Assembly (NCBI RefSeq): GCF_023053635.1
Contig: NC_086183.1
Span: forward strand, 32,345,501 to 32,409,500
DNA: 64,000 nucleotides
From: Elgaria multicarinata webbii
Lineage: Eukaryota; Chordata; Lepidosauria; Squamata; Anguidae
Direction: 5' to 3'
The notes under the pieces are model-generated. The model was not told where the DNA came from. It saw only the letters and a list, made by a program, of their open reading frames with translations, and ran no database searches. Numbering within the stretch: position 1 is the stretch's first letter; each line of letters begins with the position of its first letter. The translations under genes and the position numbers were made by a program. Below are positions 1-10,637 of the stretch, piece by piece.

Positions 1-1080
1 TCGGGGAGAAATGTGATTGCTCAATGCATTCCCTGTTGTGCTAGTTTTCTACTTGTAGGGAGTGTTTTGTTTTAATATAGGAGAGCACTGAAAAACCTGA
101 CCCCTCCCTCGCCTTCTCAGTCTGAAGGAGTACTGCATGTTCTACCAGTTCTGTCTTTGCCTGAGTAGTTCCAATTCTTTGCCTTTGTGAAGAGGGCTGA
201 CCAGCAGTGAGCTCCAGAACCTTCTCAGTGGCCTTTCCCTCTCACTAGGAGGGGGAGCCGTGTTTATTCATTTCCACGCTCTTGCTCACCCTTGTGAGAA
301 GGTCTCTCTCTCCATCCACATCCTGACAAAGGCATGTTCATTGAGGTCTTGCAGTAGGCACATCTATGCCCATTTTAATTCATTAGTTGCCTTCTTCAAA
401 GTTACCCAAAGTCACTTTAGTGGTCTGTCAGGAATGTTTCAGTGCCTGGGATCCTCTGGCCGGAGAAGCAAAGGATTGAACTGGAACCTTTTAAGTGCAC
501 AGCCTGACCTCTGCCCTATGCGTCCCAGACTGTCTGTTTATTTGGAAGCAGGTTCCATTGCATTCCCCCCCCCATGAGATTTACTCATGAGGATTACAGC
601 TATATTTTGACAAGCGTCATGCAGACCATTGGTACAAGTGGAGCAAGCAGAATTGAGAGGCAAGGGCTGCTTGAATGAATTGGGATCTTTTGGTATGCTT
701 GTTTCTGCTACTGCAAACATGTAAATATGCATTTCCTTGCTGCCACCCCCACCAAACTTGTAATCCAGCTGTTCCCATAGGATTCAGAGATTCATGGTGC
801 AGTTACCTTACCAATTTGCTGATAAAACAGTGGGATATCACATAGATTTAGCTTGGAGGGCTCCTTTTTGTGACCCCCGCCCTAAAGCTTCTGCAGTTTT
901 AAAACACGAACAAATAAAAGCAAAAGGAAGCAATCCTTGTGCCACTACTAACATTTAGCTTGGCAGAACTCCTGTTCATTTGGTGTTGGGTTTTGTTTTA
1001 TTTTAGAAAAGGGCCAGTGAATGGCATTGTAAAATCAAGGTAAATATATATATAACTCTCTCGGGGGGGGGGTGTTGCTA
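1..1080. other. Intergenic, nothing recognised
   Basis: No homology to a known protein, no repeat I could name and no RNA gene was seen. Short open frames here lack codon or motif support. Confidence 0.6.
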
Positions 1081-1138
1081 GGGCATTCTGGGAGATGCAG
1101 TCCAACACATCTGGAGCTCCCCAGGTTGAGGAAGGCTG
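1081..1138 (+). mobile_element. hAT-like palindromic MITE family A, right half
   Basis: Ends in CCCAGGTTGAGGAAGGCTG after CATTCTGGGAGATGCAGTCC, the right arm seen in the complete copies at 6182, 8802 and 22377. The left arm is missing. Confidence 0.75.
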
Positions 1139-2220
1139 GGTTAAGCGGTTGCAAAAGAAAAAACTCAGAAATCTGGAAAGATTTTAAAGGTGGAAGAAAT
1201 AATAAAAGAAGCCCAAAGTGCTATTGAACTCTAGTCCACTTTACAGCGATGCAATTGCGGGCCCAGCGGAGGCCACACAGGGTCTGTGGCAGAATTCTCA
1301 CTCGGTGCAGGTGCAAAAGGGCCCAATTCCTCCATGAAACTGTTTTGCCTCTATCCGTCTGTGTGCGCATATACAGGAAGTTGCCATGCGAACATGGTCA
1401 CCTTGCTTCCCCTCCCCTCAAGCTGTTTCCTTATCGTCGTTAACGCATCACGTAAATGCAGCCATATAATTTAAACAAGCGCTGGTTTTTATGTTCCCAG
1501 TCACAAAAACAAAGCAATTTTTAAACAAAGAAGAATCTTTGTGGCGGTTGGCAGCCTGCATCTCCTGGCTCAGTTGAGGGAAGGCTTCTAAGCTCAAAGC
1601 AGGCCTTCAGCTTGAAAAACGAACCCATTATCTGAATGACCCCCTCCCAAATTAAATTTTTCACTCTCCCAGCTCATCTTTACCCCAGCCTGCAACACCT
1701 AGCTTTATTTATTTTTACATATCTGACTTTCTGCTTTTCTCCTTCCTTCTCGCTAGGGAAAACTAGGAATGTCAGTCAGGGGTGGGAAGGGACTAGTGAA
1801 CTCTTCTACAGGATTCTTATTCAAGAATCCCTGCACCAAACTAGAAGTCCCAGGATGTCTTGGGTGAAAAGCCATGACAGCTTCACTGGTATAGAACCGG
1901 TCTACATTTACAGTACAAAGGTCCTAGGCATGTGTAGTATAAAAGTAGACTGGTTCTGTACTAGTTGTATAGATCACAGGGTGGGAAGACTTCAAGGTGT
2001 CCAGGATCTGCACCCCCACCCCCAGAACCTCAGCATCCAATAAGAAGTCCGGTGCAAAGAAGTGCTTCAGAGCAGACATACTGTTTTAAGGCCTATGCTT
2101 TGTCCTTGTCAGTAAGCCTAGAGGGAAACATTTACTCTGGTTCTTGGCCAGCCATAAACACAGAGGCAGATTAAAAAATAAGCTCCCTCCCTTCAAACGT
2201 ATTCTACGACAAGATTTTGT
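1139..2220. other. Intergenic, nothing recognised
   Basis: No gene or nameable repeat seen. Short frames are not supported. Confidence 0.5.
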
Positions 2221-3355
2221 TTTATTTATTACATATTTATACTCCCCAACAGCCAAGGTGCTCTGGGCAGTTTACAATTAAAACCACAATATACAACTAT
2301 CAAGAGTTAAAACTTTAAAAAATGTCATATAAAACCAGAATAAAGTCATAGTCCAGGGAAAGCTTGTCTAAAAAGATAAGTTTTCAGCAGTTACTTGAAG
2401 GACATTACATTTTCCACCTCCGTAACTGCACGAGGGAAGGTTTTCCAGAGGGTGGGGGCCACTACAGAGAAGGCCCTGCCCTTGAGGTTCATCCTGATCA
2501 CAGGCTATTCGTCTTGGAATGGCCAGCAAGACAACCTCTGATGATAGTACAGCACCATGTACATTAATGGTGCTATATAAATAAATAAATAAATAAATAA
2601 TAATAATAAATGGTGTCTGGGTGTTTATAAGGGAAGGTGATCTGCTAGGTATCCTGGTTCCAAGTTGTTTAGGGCTTTATAGGATAATAGCATAATCTTG
2701 TATGCAGCTCGGTAGCTAACAGGCAGCCAGTGTAGTTCTTCTAACACCGGTTTTATGCGAGCAGAGCTAGGGCTCCCAGAAAGAACCCTAGTTGCGTTCT
2801 GCACAAGATGCAGCTTCCAAACCACACACCTGGGTAGCCCCAGATAGGGTGTGTTACAGTAGTCTAATCGTGAGGTTACCAGTGCATGAATGACGGTGGC
2901 TAGGCTATCCCTATCCAGGAATGGGCACAGCAAGGCCAACGAGACCACCTGGGTCTCCAGTGACAAAGATGGGTGCAGGAGCACCCCCAAACTACAGACC
3001 TGCACCTTAGTCCTGCTCCTGCTGGAGATGAAAACTACTAGAACTGGGTTATTGGCAAAGATCAACAATGCTACCTGAATTGTTGGGCTTTCCTTGGGGT
3101 CGTGGCTACGGGGACTGTCCGGATGAGCGCCCACACTTTAAAGTTGACCGCTACACCACTGGAAATGAGCCAACAGAAAAGGAAACATCTCCTGAGCAGG
3201 AAACAGATGGGCCTAGAAGGGAAGTGGATTTTATCTGTGGTAGAGATGGAAGTGAACAAGGGGCTCCATGGCTCAGTTCCTGACAGAGACGCATGCAAGA
3301 GATTTTTACCCTGAAGTTCTAATTCAGAGCTTAGAATTACAAGAGGAGCTGCATC
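2221..3355 (-). mobile_element. L2-like LINE 3' portion (reverse transcriptase C-terminus and tail)
   Basis: On the minus strand 3134-2625 encodes a decayed end of an L2-type polymerase, recognisable by DRDSLATVIHALVTSRLDYC, then KPVLEELHWLPVSYRAAYK and SYKALNNLEPGYLADHL. The A-rich tail side lies to the left, where a second plus-strand LINE end (CAGCACCATGTACATTAATG at 2549) and an (AAAT)n/(AAT)n run at 2576-2611 are nested. The left end at 2221 starts with the reverse of an AATAAATAAA tail. It is 5'-truncated and dead. Confidence 0.75.
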
Positions 3356-3418
3356 TAAGAACATAAGAGCCCTGCGGGTTCAAACCGAGGGTCCATCTAG
3401 TCTAGCACTCTGTTCAAA
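3356..3418 (+). mobile_element. SINE-like fragment
   Basis: AACATAAGAGCCCTGCGGG followed by GGTCCATCTAGTCTAGCACT resembles the reptile SINE segment that begins 'aacataagaagagccctg' and ends with 'catctagtccagcat'. Short and partial. Confidence 0.45.
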
Positions 3419-3735
3419 TACTTCAAAGGTTGTCACACAGAGGAGGGCCAGGAACTCTTCTCGATCCTCCCAGAGTGCAGGACACAGAATAACAGGCTCA
3501 AGTTACAGGAAGCCAGATTCCAGCTGGACATCAGGAAAAACTTCCTGACTGTTAGAGCAGTACGACAATGGAATCAGTTCCCTAGGGAGGTTGTGGGCTC
3601 TCCCACACTAGAGGCCTTCAAGAGGCAGCTGGACAACCATCTGTCAGGGATGCTTTAGGGTGGATTCCTGCATTGAGCAGGGGGTTGGACTTGATGGCCT
3701 TGTAGGCCCCTTCCAACTCTGCTATTCTATGATTC
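3419..3735 (+). mobile_element. CR1 LINE 3' end
   Basis: Decayed CR1 ORF2 C-terminus followed by the CR1 3' UTR and the terminal repeat TTCTATGATTC, which ends the element. Reads like the copies at 24851 (+) and in reverse at 20831, 48260, 55510 and 60977. Confidence 0.85.
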
Positions 3736-6173
3736 CCACAGCTGTCAACCAGGGACCCACAAGCAGGACCCGGTGTAAGAGCACCCTCCCACCCATGTTC
3801 CCCAGCAACTGGTAAAACTAAGCTTTCTGCTCTCTCCCCGTTTCGCTACCCAGTGCTTTGCTATGTGTTACCATCTTCTTGCCAGGAGAGGGCAGCAACC
3901 GTTGCCATCAGAAGAGCAAGGCCCCGAAACTGGAATCGCTGAGACCTTGCTTGGCAGCTGCCAGATGTGCCCAGAGATCCTGCACCAGACTGCAACCTTT
4001 TAGCGAGACCCCATTTCTAATCTGAAAAGGGACGAGGTTTCATCTCGGTCAGGAAGTCTCGCTGTCTGAGCTGGAACGCCCAGTGCCTGAAATTCCCTGC
4101 TCTACTTCGCGGTGCCGATAGGAAAGGCTGCACAGGTGCTAAAGTGCTGTACATGGATCGGAAATGTACACTGTATCGCATGGCGGGGGGGAGGGAGATA
4201 AATTTAGCCCCACTGGCCTTGGTGGCATTTCCTTCTGAGTTAACACGCATAGGGTTGGGCCTCCCATAAATAAAATAAAAGCCCTTTGTTCTTAGTCTTG
4301 GCTGGTGAGGGTTGCCACATTAGCTCTTCATTTATTTGGGTACCAGGCATTTTAACCCAAATCCACTGTTGAAACCCAGTTTCAGTCCGGCGCTCGTACC
4401 ACAGCTAGAGCAGCCTTCCCCAGCCTTGAGGTAAGGCTGTGCTAGAGGCACCGTAAATACATGCTGTGTCTACCTCCAGCCTTATCCCACGCGCACCCAA
4501 GGTGGCTTAAGAGCATTTTCAGAGTCTCCTCTAACACCTGTTCCCAAAGGGCTTGCATTCTGAGATGGGTGTCGAATAAACAACAGATGGGAGGAAAAAT
4601 ACTGGTTGCAACCCTTGTGCCCTCCAGCTCAGCGCTGCACTTGGACTGAGTGGATGTCCGAGGCCTCAGGCAGGTCCTGCTCTGCCCCTGCCACCCGAAA
4701 GACCCTCAGTGTGGATGCCAGGGATCTTCTCCAGGCACAGTGTATGTTGGCCAAGGAGCCAGGCCCCTCTCCTTGCGGGGAACAAAGATGTCAGCTGCCA
4801 AGTTAAGGAGGGGGCAAAGCGCCAAACCTCTTCCTCCCCCCCCCCCCCCGCCCAATGCATGCGGGGTGGTTTCCTTTGTCTACACACAGCTATCTTTTCA
4901 TACAAACCCAGCCCTGTCTGGGCGTGTTGTGTACCAGGTGCTCCCAGGCACGAAAGGGACCGAAAGAGGGAAGCAAGCCAGGGCAGGTCCTAGAGCACAG
5001 GAGGTCGTGTGACCCAAAGGCTTGCTTTCCTTGCAGCTCAGGAGTGCTGCATTCCTTTGTTCGGAGCACGGTCTGGCCAGGGCCCAGGAGCTGCACCCAG
5101 GCTGCTATTCAACTCAAGCATCGGCAAGTTGTAAAAGGTGTTCGGGCAGGCCAAGATTGGCAGATCCTCAGGCCTAATGTTGCCTGTAACGGATGAGTGC
5201 CCTTTGCTGTGTTCAGCGGGAGCGGTTTGCTTCTTTCTCAACAGCCCAGGGGCCCCGAATGGAAGATTCACCCTCAGCTTAAGGTCTAACTACACTAGAA
5301 CACAGAGATGGGGCAGACGCCCAGTGGCCTTGCAGATGGTTTGCCTGCAGATGGCCAAAGACTCAGGCAGGCAGCAACAAGCAAAGTGAAGGCCCCTTTG
5401 CTGGCTGAGCCTCTGAGGAGACAGGGGCCACCTGACCTAGCGCAAGGCGGCATCCCATCACCGGGTTACGGCTTCTTCGCTCTCAGCCACTCCAGTTTGT
5501 ACAGAATCCGGCATAGCCTATGGTGAAAGGAAGTTATACATGACCCCTTTCTGCAAGGGAGGTGCTAGATAAGCGATAAAACATTATTCATGAAGAAAAC
5601 ACCCAACAACTCGTATGCTTCCAGTCACTGATTTTATTCTCTGTGTGATGTGGCAACTGGACATTTTGCCAGAGGCAACCATTTCAGCAGAGAGAGAGAA
5701 AAGACGAAGGTTGCAAATGCATGGCACTTCCATTGCCTTATACCGAATTCAGTCCTCAACACCGCCGCTCGGGTTGCCAACTGACCCAGCCAGCGCCTAG
5801 GGTGGAAGCTTTAACAGCACGGCTGTCACCTGGCAATAGCTACAGCTGTTGAAGTTGCTAAGAGTGCTTTTGTACCTTTAAGACAGGAGGTTTTGTAGGA
5901 CCGTACTGCAGCCTCCCTGCTCACTTATTCCAATACTGGGAAGGCCGTTCTTCCGCTCCTAAGAGCCACCAAACCATAACTCAGATAGTAAAGCTTTAGG
6001 TAAACATACACACATGGAAAGAGATGCATCCAATGTGCATTCCCTGTACCCATGAAACAGCTAAAGATAAAAGTAACTGCATCCTCTCCTCAAAACATTT
6101 AGTGATCTATAGGAGGTCTCCAGGTTAGGATCCTGCACCCTTCACCACATGCTACACCGTGTTAGTACCTTTG
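3736..6173. other. Intergenic, no gene recognised
   Basis: A C run lies at about 4838-4850. Overlapping short frames on both strands at 4.6-5.5 kb reflect high GC, not a gene. A minus-strand AATAAA at 5638-5633 is a possible distal SLC1A5 poly(A) signal. Confidence 0.5.
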
Positions 6174-6181
6174 CATTAACT

Positions 6182-6305
6182 CAGCCTTGGCACTCCAGAT
6201 GTGTTGGACTGCATCTCCCAGAATGCCCCAGCCAGCAGAGCTGGCTGGGGCATTCTGGGAGTTGTAGTCCAACACCTCTGGAGCGCCCCAGGTTGAGGAA
6301 GGCTG
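6182..6305. mobile_element. hAT-like palindromic MITE family A, complete copy
   Basis: Inverted arms start CAGCCTTGGCACTCC and end GCCCCAGGTTGAGGAAGGCTG; the centre CCAGCCAGCAGAGCTGGCTGG is a near-perfect palindrome. It is flanked by an exact 8-bp duplication CATTAACT (6174-6181 and 6306-6313), the duplication size of hAT transposons. No coding capacity. Confidence 0.9.
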
Positions 6306-6313
6306 CATTAACT

Positions 6314-7959
6314 AAACCAGTTTTCGTTCGTTTGTTTGGTTTTTTTAAGAGTATCATCCTCAACCTGCAACTTCCAACTTGAAGAACTCCCCCCCCCCCC
6401 AAAGGCCTGGCTTCATTCAGGAACTGTGATCTATTAGGATACGTCGTAGGTAATTGGCACTAATACAACCCACACTTGTGCACATTTGTTTCCGTAGGCC
6501 AGCTGTAATCTAGTCGGGCGTTTTTTGAGATTCTAGGAGAGTTTTGCACCAAGGCTAAGGAGCTGACCAACCAAGGGAAAGACGGAGCTGCCGCACACAG
6601 GAGTCACCCGTTTATGATCATTAAAAGCCAAAGATGCCTATATTCTATGTTGGAATTTTGGTACAAACACCACATCCCACAACTTGCATAAAACATACAA
6701 ACTAAGGGAAATTGTAGTGTTTCTCATCTTTTTCACAATGTACTCTGCAGACTTTGCACCATTTTCATTTTGACTTTGCTGGTCATGGCCTGGGGGGAAG
6801 GGAAGACCACGACACCCCCATCTAGTGTCTGAAAAGCTTAACCACACCGCTCCAGCTGTTGAGATTTCAGCAGCCATTCCTCACATCCAAATATATCAAT
6901 GCAGCCATGAGGGCTAGAACCTTGTTCATGAAGCTCAACACACACCACCGGTCTCCATGTTGGAAAAACCAGCCCTGCAGGAAGACTCCAGCACCTTCCC
7001 CAACCCAAATGCCTATACCTTCCTCTCCACAAGCCACAGCAGGGTTTGCTTGATGCAAAGACCAAAGCCTGAAGCTTGCATATTCCAGGTTTGTTGCCAC
7101 ACAGCCTGAGCCCAAAACAGATCCAGCCCTCTAGGGACGCCATTGCCACAGGAGCAGCCGCTGTTTCCTTCCCTCACCTGGAGCTCCGATCCCGACAGAC
7201 GTAATTGGCGGGTTGCCTTGGTGATGGTTGTCAGGGGAACCCTTGGCACAAGCTTCCTTCAGCGCTAAAATGTATATTTAGAGAGAGATCCTGTTTCATG
7301 CCACTGTGAAAGGACGTTTAAACCGTTCTCAGGCGAAAGGGCGAGGAGCTGTTGGCATGAAGGGAGGGACACCGGCGCCTCCGTCAGCATTTCGCACACA
7401 TTGAAACCACCAAGGTTCTGTGTGCACGCGTGTGTGTGTGTGTGACATGCATCTGGCAAAACTCCCCCACAAGAGCCAGGTTCGACAGCCCGTGCAGAAT
7501 CTAGTGTTTGGAGAACTGCAACTTTCAGGTTAAAGAGAACAAGTTCCTAGCCCTCATCGCTGCATAGGTATCTCACAATCCAGAAAGAGAGGGGCGCGTT
7601 TGTGTGTAAGTAAAACTTCCAGTGGTCAGGATGCAGAATCATGTTGTCAGACACTCTCTGTCCTTCCACTGTAGCTAGCAACCATATTATTATGCTGAAT
7701 ACGGAAATGCGCTTACATGCTTCATTCAAATCCAGCTTTTGCATAGTGCAGGATTATGCTTTTGGAGAGAGCACTTGGCCATGAATCCTTAATCCTCCTA
7801 TCCCCAACCATCCCAAGGACTGCTCAGGATGAGTGCCAGGACAAAGCACTGGCTGGAGCGGCAGAATCCGGTCAGAGATCAATCCACTCGCAGGCCATTG
7901 GCCCTGCCCGTAACTTCTTTTGCGTTTTAGAAGAGAAACTAAAACAAGGGACCTAGGAT
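6314..7959. other. Region left of the putative SLC1A5 poly(A) site, nothing firm
   Basis: Contains a C run at 6391-6400 and a (TG)n run at 7430-7443. No gene seen. The sequence GTTGCCTTGGTGATGG at about 7213 resembles an RFX X-box, weakly. Confidence 0.45.
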
Positions 7960-8801
7960 TACACATCAGTAACATTTTAATGAAGTGACACATTCAGTAG
8001 CAGAAGTCCTTTAAGAGAAGTGTTTTCGTACTGGAATGTATTCTGTTTCTAAAGACATCATTAAAAAATAAAATAAAGGTCCCCCCACACTGGATGCTGC
8101 GATTCGATTTTTCAAATCACATCTTCAGGGTCACCATTTTCTCCTTGTGGTGGCTGTCATTTGCCTGGACCACCTCAAAGTCCATCTCTTTGCCTTCTGA
8201 GGCAAGCCCCACTGAGCTGTCCTGCCAACTAATCTATAGGATCTCAAGGGCAAAATCCAAAGTCCGATTCAACAGTTTTGACGTTTTAGTGGCTTCTTTA
8301 AAAAAAAAGGGAGAAAAAAGGATTGCAAAACACCTCCATGGAAATGCTACAGATGGCGATGAACAGGCCATCAGCCCTTGCAGCCAGACACACGTCTGCA
8401 TCTGCAAGATGAACTGTTCAAATTCAGGAGGCAGGACGGAGCAAGGCGCCCCCAGATCCCGCCCCTACAGGCTCAAAATGGAGCAGAGAGTCGAGGAAGT
8501 TGATCTGGCCGGATAGAATATTTGGCAGATTCTTAGCTAAGAAACGCCAAACAAGTCAGCTTCCTCGGTTCTCGTGGTTCTAGCGACTCCTGAAAACATC
8601 CACAACTTCCCCACTGTTTACTGAACAGACACACAAGAATACAGGGCTGGTGGATAGGGCCACAGTCTCCCAGTGCCTGAGGCTGGGGCAACCCCATGGT
8701 GCCGTGTGCCTATATGCACCCACACCCATGGGTTGCTTAAGGCCGTGCCGTTATCTGCGAGGACACTGCAAGACCTTGGTCAGGAATCCAATCTGCTATG
8801 G

Positions 8802-8923
8802 CAGCCTTCCTCAACCTGGGGCGCTCCAGATGTGTTGGACTACAACTCCCAGAATGCCCCAGCTGGGGCATTCTGGGAGATGCAGTCCAACACATCTGGA
8901 GCGCCCCAGGTTGAGGAAGGCTG
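8802..8923. mobile_element. hAT-like palindromic MITE family A, complete copy
   Basis: Arms CAGCCTTCCTCAACCTGGGG and CCCCAGGTTGAGGAAGGCTG are exact reverse complements, closing a 122-bp hairpin. The 8-bp flanks TGCTATGG and TGCTAAAG agree at six positions. It lies in the probable SLC1A5 3' UTR. Confidence 0.9.
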
Positions 8924-9408
8924 TGCTAAAGGGACACCGTGAAGAGGAAATTGGGCCGCCCCTGTTTACACACGCCTCTCGGATGACTAGCTTTCTCTTT
9001 CCTACTCCGTTCCCTCGCTGGTCTTTGGGTGTGCTTCCCTTCCTGCCCTCTGAAATGCCCGTGGCAACGTATGCTAGAGCTTAGGGCAGGCCAGACAGCG
9101 GTCTAAATTTGGTCCAGGAGTCACAGCCTCCTATTGCAAGGCCAATGTCTGCCCGTCCGCAGCTGCTTTAGCACAAGACCGGGAAAACTGCAGGAGGACC
9201 AAGCCCACAATAAGATCTCACGATTCTTCAGGGTAAAAAGCTTCTCCCCTCCGCAAATTCAGTGTGGAGAGAAATCATTCATACATTTGAGTTCCAGAAA
9301 TAAATAGAATACATCTTAACTGGTGCAACTTGGAGCTGCCACTTTCAAGACAACTCCAAAGTACCATTACATATGTACATCCACATGAATACCCAACCTG
9401 GGCGCCGG

Positions 9409-9431
9409 GGGGGGGGGGGGGGGGCGGGGGG
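9409..9431 (+). repeat. Poly-G run
   Basis: A run of Gs broken by one C, in the plus strand. It is prone to assembly or sequencing length error. Confidence 0.8.
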
Positions 9432-10330
9432 GAGGATACAGGTTTTAAGCAACTGATATAAGTTGGCTGCGACAGCAGTCATGGGAATTCCAGAGGCACA
9501 GCTGGTGACTCTCATTCACTAGAGCTCCATCTCAGCATATGGAATCTAAGAGAGGGCTGGCGGTCTAAGAAACCGAGGAAGAAAAATGTCTCTTCCTCTT
9601 CTTGCCCAGTCCCCGATTTGACAAGAGTTGTTCGCTGCCTGACAAGCAGTGCTTTAGTCCTTGGATTCCGGAGGCATCTTCACGGAGACGAAATGGGATT
9701 CACTTCTCACCTGCCGAGTCACCGCTCTCCCAACGGCAAATAGGAGCGCACAGGTGGTGCCCGGACGGACGGAGACGGAAACCGCTTGGCACGGGAAGGC
9801 TCTTCTTTCTGCTTGCTTGGTCCAAAATACATTGAAAATAAAACAGAAAGCAGCAGACAGTGGGAGGTCCACAACAGGGGAAGGAGTGTTTAAGACACCC
9901 CCAGGGAAGTCGCCGCCGCCAAATTGTTGCATTGTGAATTAAAAACGTAGAGTTCAGCCTGGAACGTGCAAAGTAGAGTGCCTCTGGGGAGATACAGAGT
10001 GCCGTTTCTCCTGCCAGTGAACAACTAGAGCCACCACTACAACCCCTCTCCTTAAAGGACGAAGTTTCTGGGTGAAAGGGAGTGATTTCCAGGCAGGACT
10101 GAGCACCTGAGCACTTCTCATTATTATCATTATTTTAAAAAGTTTTTAAAGTTTAAAAGCGTTGCGTGAAGAGTGAGCAGTTGGACGTAAAAAGGCGGAA
10201 AGGGGCGTTGCTTAGCAGGGTCTCAATTGAAAAGTTCCCCGTCACCAAACCAACAGCCCCCTTCTTAGGAGAAATTCAAGTCGTAAAGGTCGGACCAGAT
10301 TTGAGCGCTGTTCTTAAAAACGGAACCCTA

Positions 10331-10369
10331 ATTTTTTTAAAAAAAAAAGAAGAAGAAGAAGAAAAAAAT
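10331..10369 (-). promoter_or_regulatory. Polypyrimidine (UUC)n tract just after the SLC1A5 stop codon
   Basis: In the mRNA sense this is a run of T and TTC repeats 37-75 nt past the stop. Such tracts can bind PTB-type proteins, but it may equally be simple low-complexity DNA. Confidence 0.35.
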
Positions 10370-10405
10370 CTCCCAAGAAGTCCAGCCTCTTTCTCGGGCT
10401 GGCTG

Positions 10406-10637
10406 TTACATCACTGATTCTTTCTCGCAAGAATCGACGCCTTCTAAGAGGGCAGGACTGTCTCTCCTGATCAGCGGGGAGCCCTCCTCCAGCCTCACTC
10501 CATTGCTGACATCCAGGGCATTCTTCTCCGTTGGGTCTGCAGCACCGGCTTTGTCCATGGTCTTATCGGAGTAGACCTGCAGGAGTCCTGCGCCAAAGGC
10601 ATCACCCTCCACGTTCAAGACCGTGCAGGTGCGGTCC
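10406..10637 (-). CDS. SLC1A5: SLC1A5 coding exon 8 (residues 477-553 and stop)
   Basis: Begins [17 protein letters not shown] (TM8; the Cys equivalent to human C467 is kept) and ends in a cytosolic tail closing with EKESVM and TAA at 10408-10406. Acceptor TTTCAG|GGAC. The tail between the core and ESVM differs from human, as is usual for this region. Confidence 0.96.

Larger units (their letters stand above)
7960..10405 (-). other. SLC1A5: Probable SLC1A5 3' UTR, extent uncertain
   Basis: No introns or other genes are visible between the stop codon and a minus-strand ATTAAA at 7981-7976, which is followed by a TG-rich stretch (TGATGTGTAATCC), so a 2.4-kb 3' UTR is possible. A further AATAAA at 5638-5633 with a downstream GTTGTTGGGTGTTTT is an alternative. 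A palindromic hAT-like element (8802-8923) and a G run (9409-9431) lie inside. Only transcript data can fix the end. Confidence 0.35.

Noticed and set aside
4650-5526. Many overlapping open frames on both strands
   Set aside because: High GC and few stops; no frame shows protein motifs or consistent codon use.
8094-8516. 140-codon open frame on the plus strand
   Set aside because: No homology; it overlaps the probable 3' UTR of SLC1A5 on the other strand.
1-10000. Neighbours expected from human synteny (FKRP, STRN4, AP2S1)
   Set aside because: No open frame or exon resembling these proteins was found in the window on either side.
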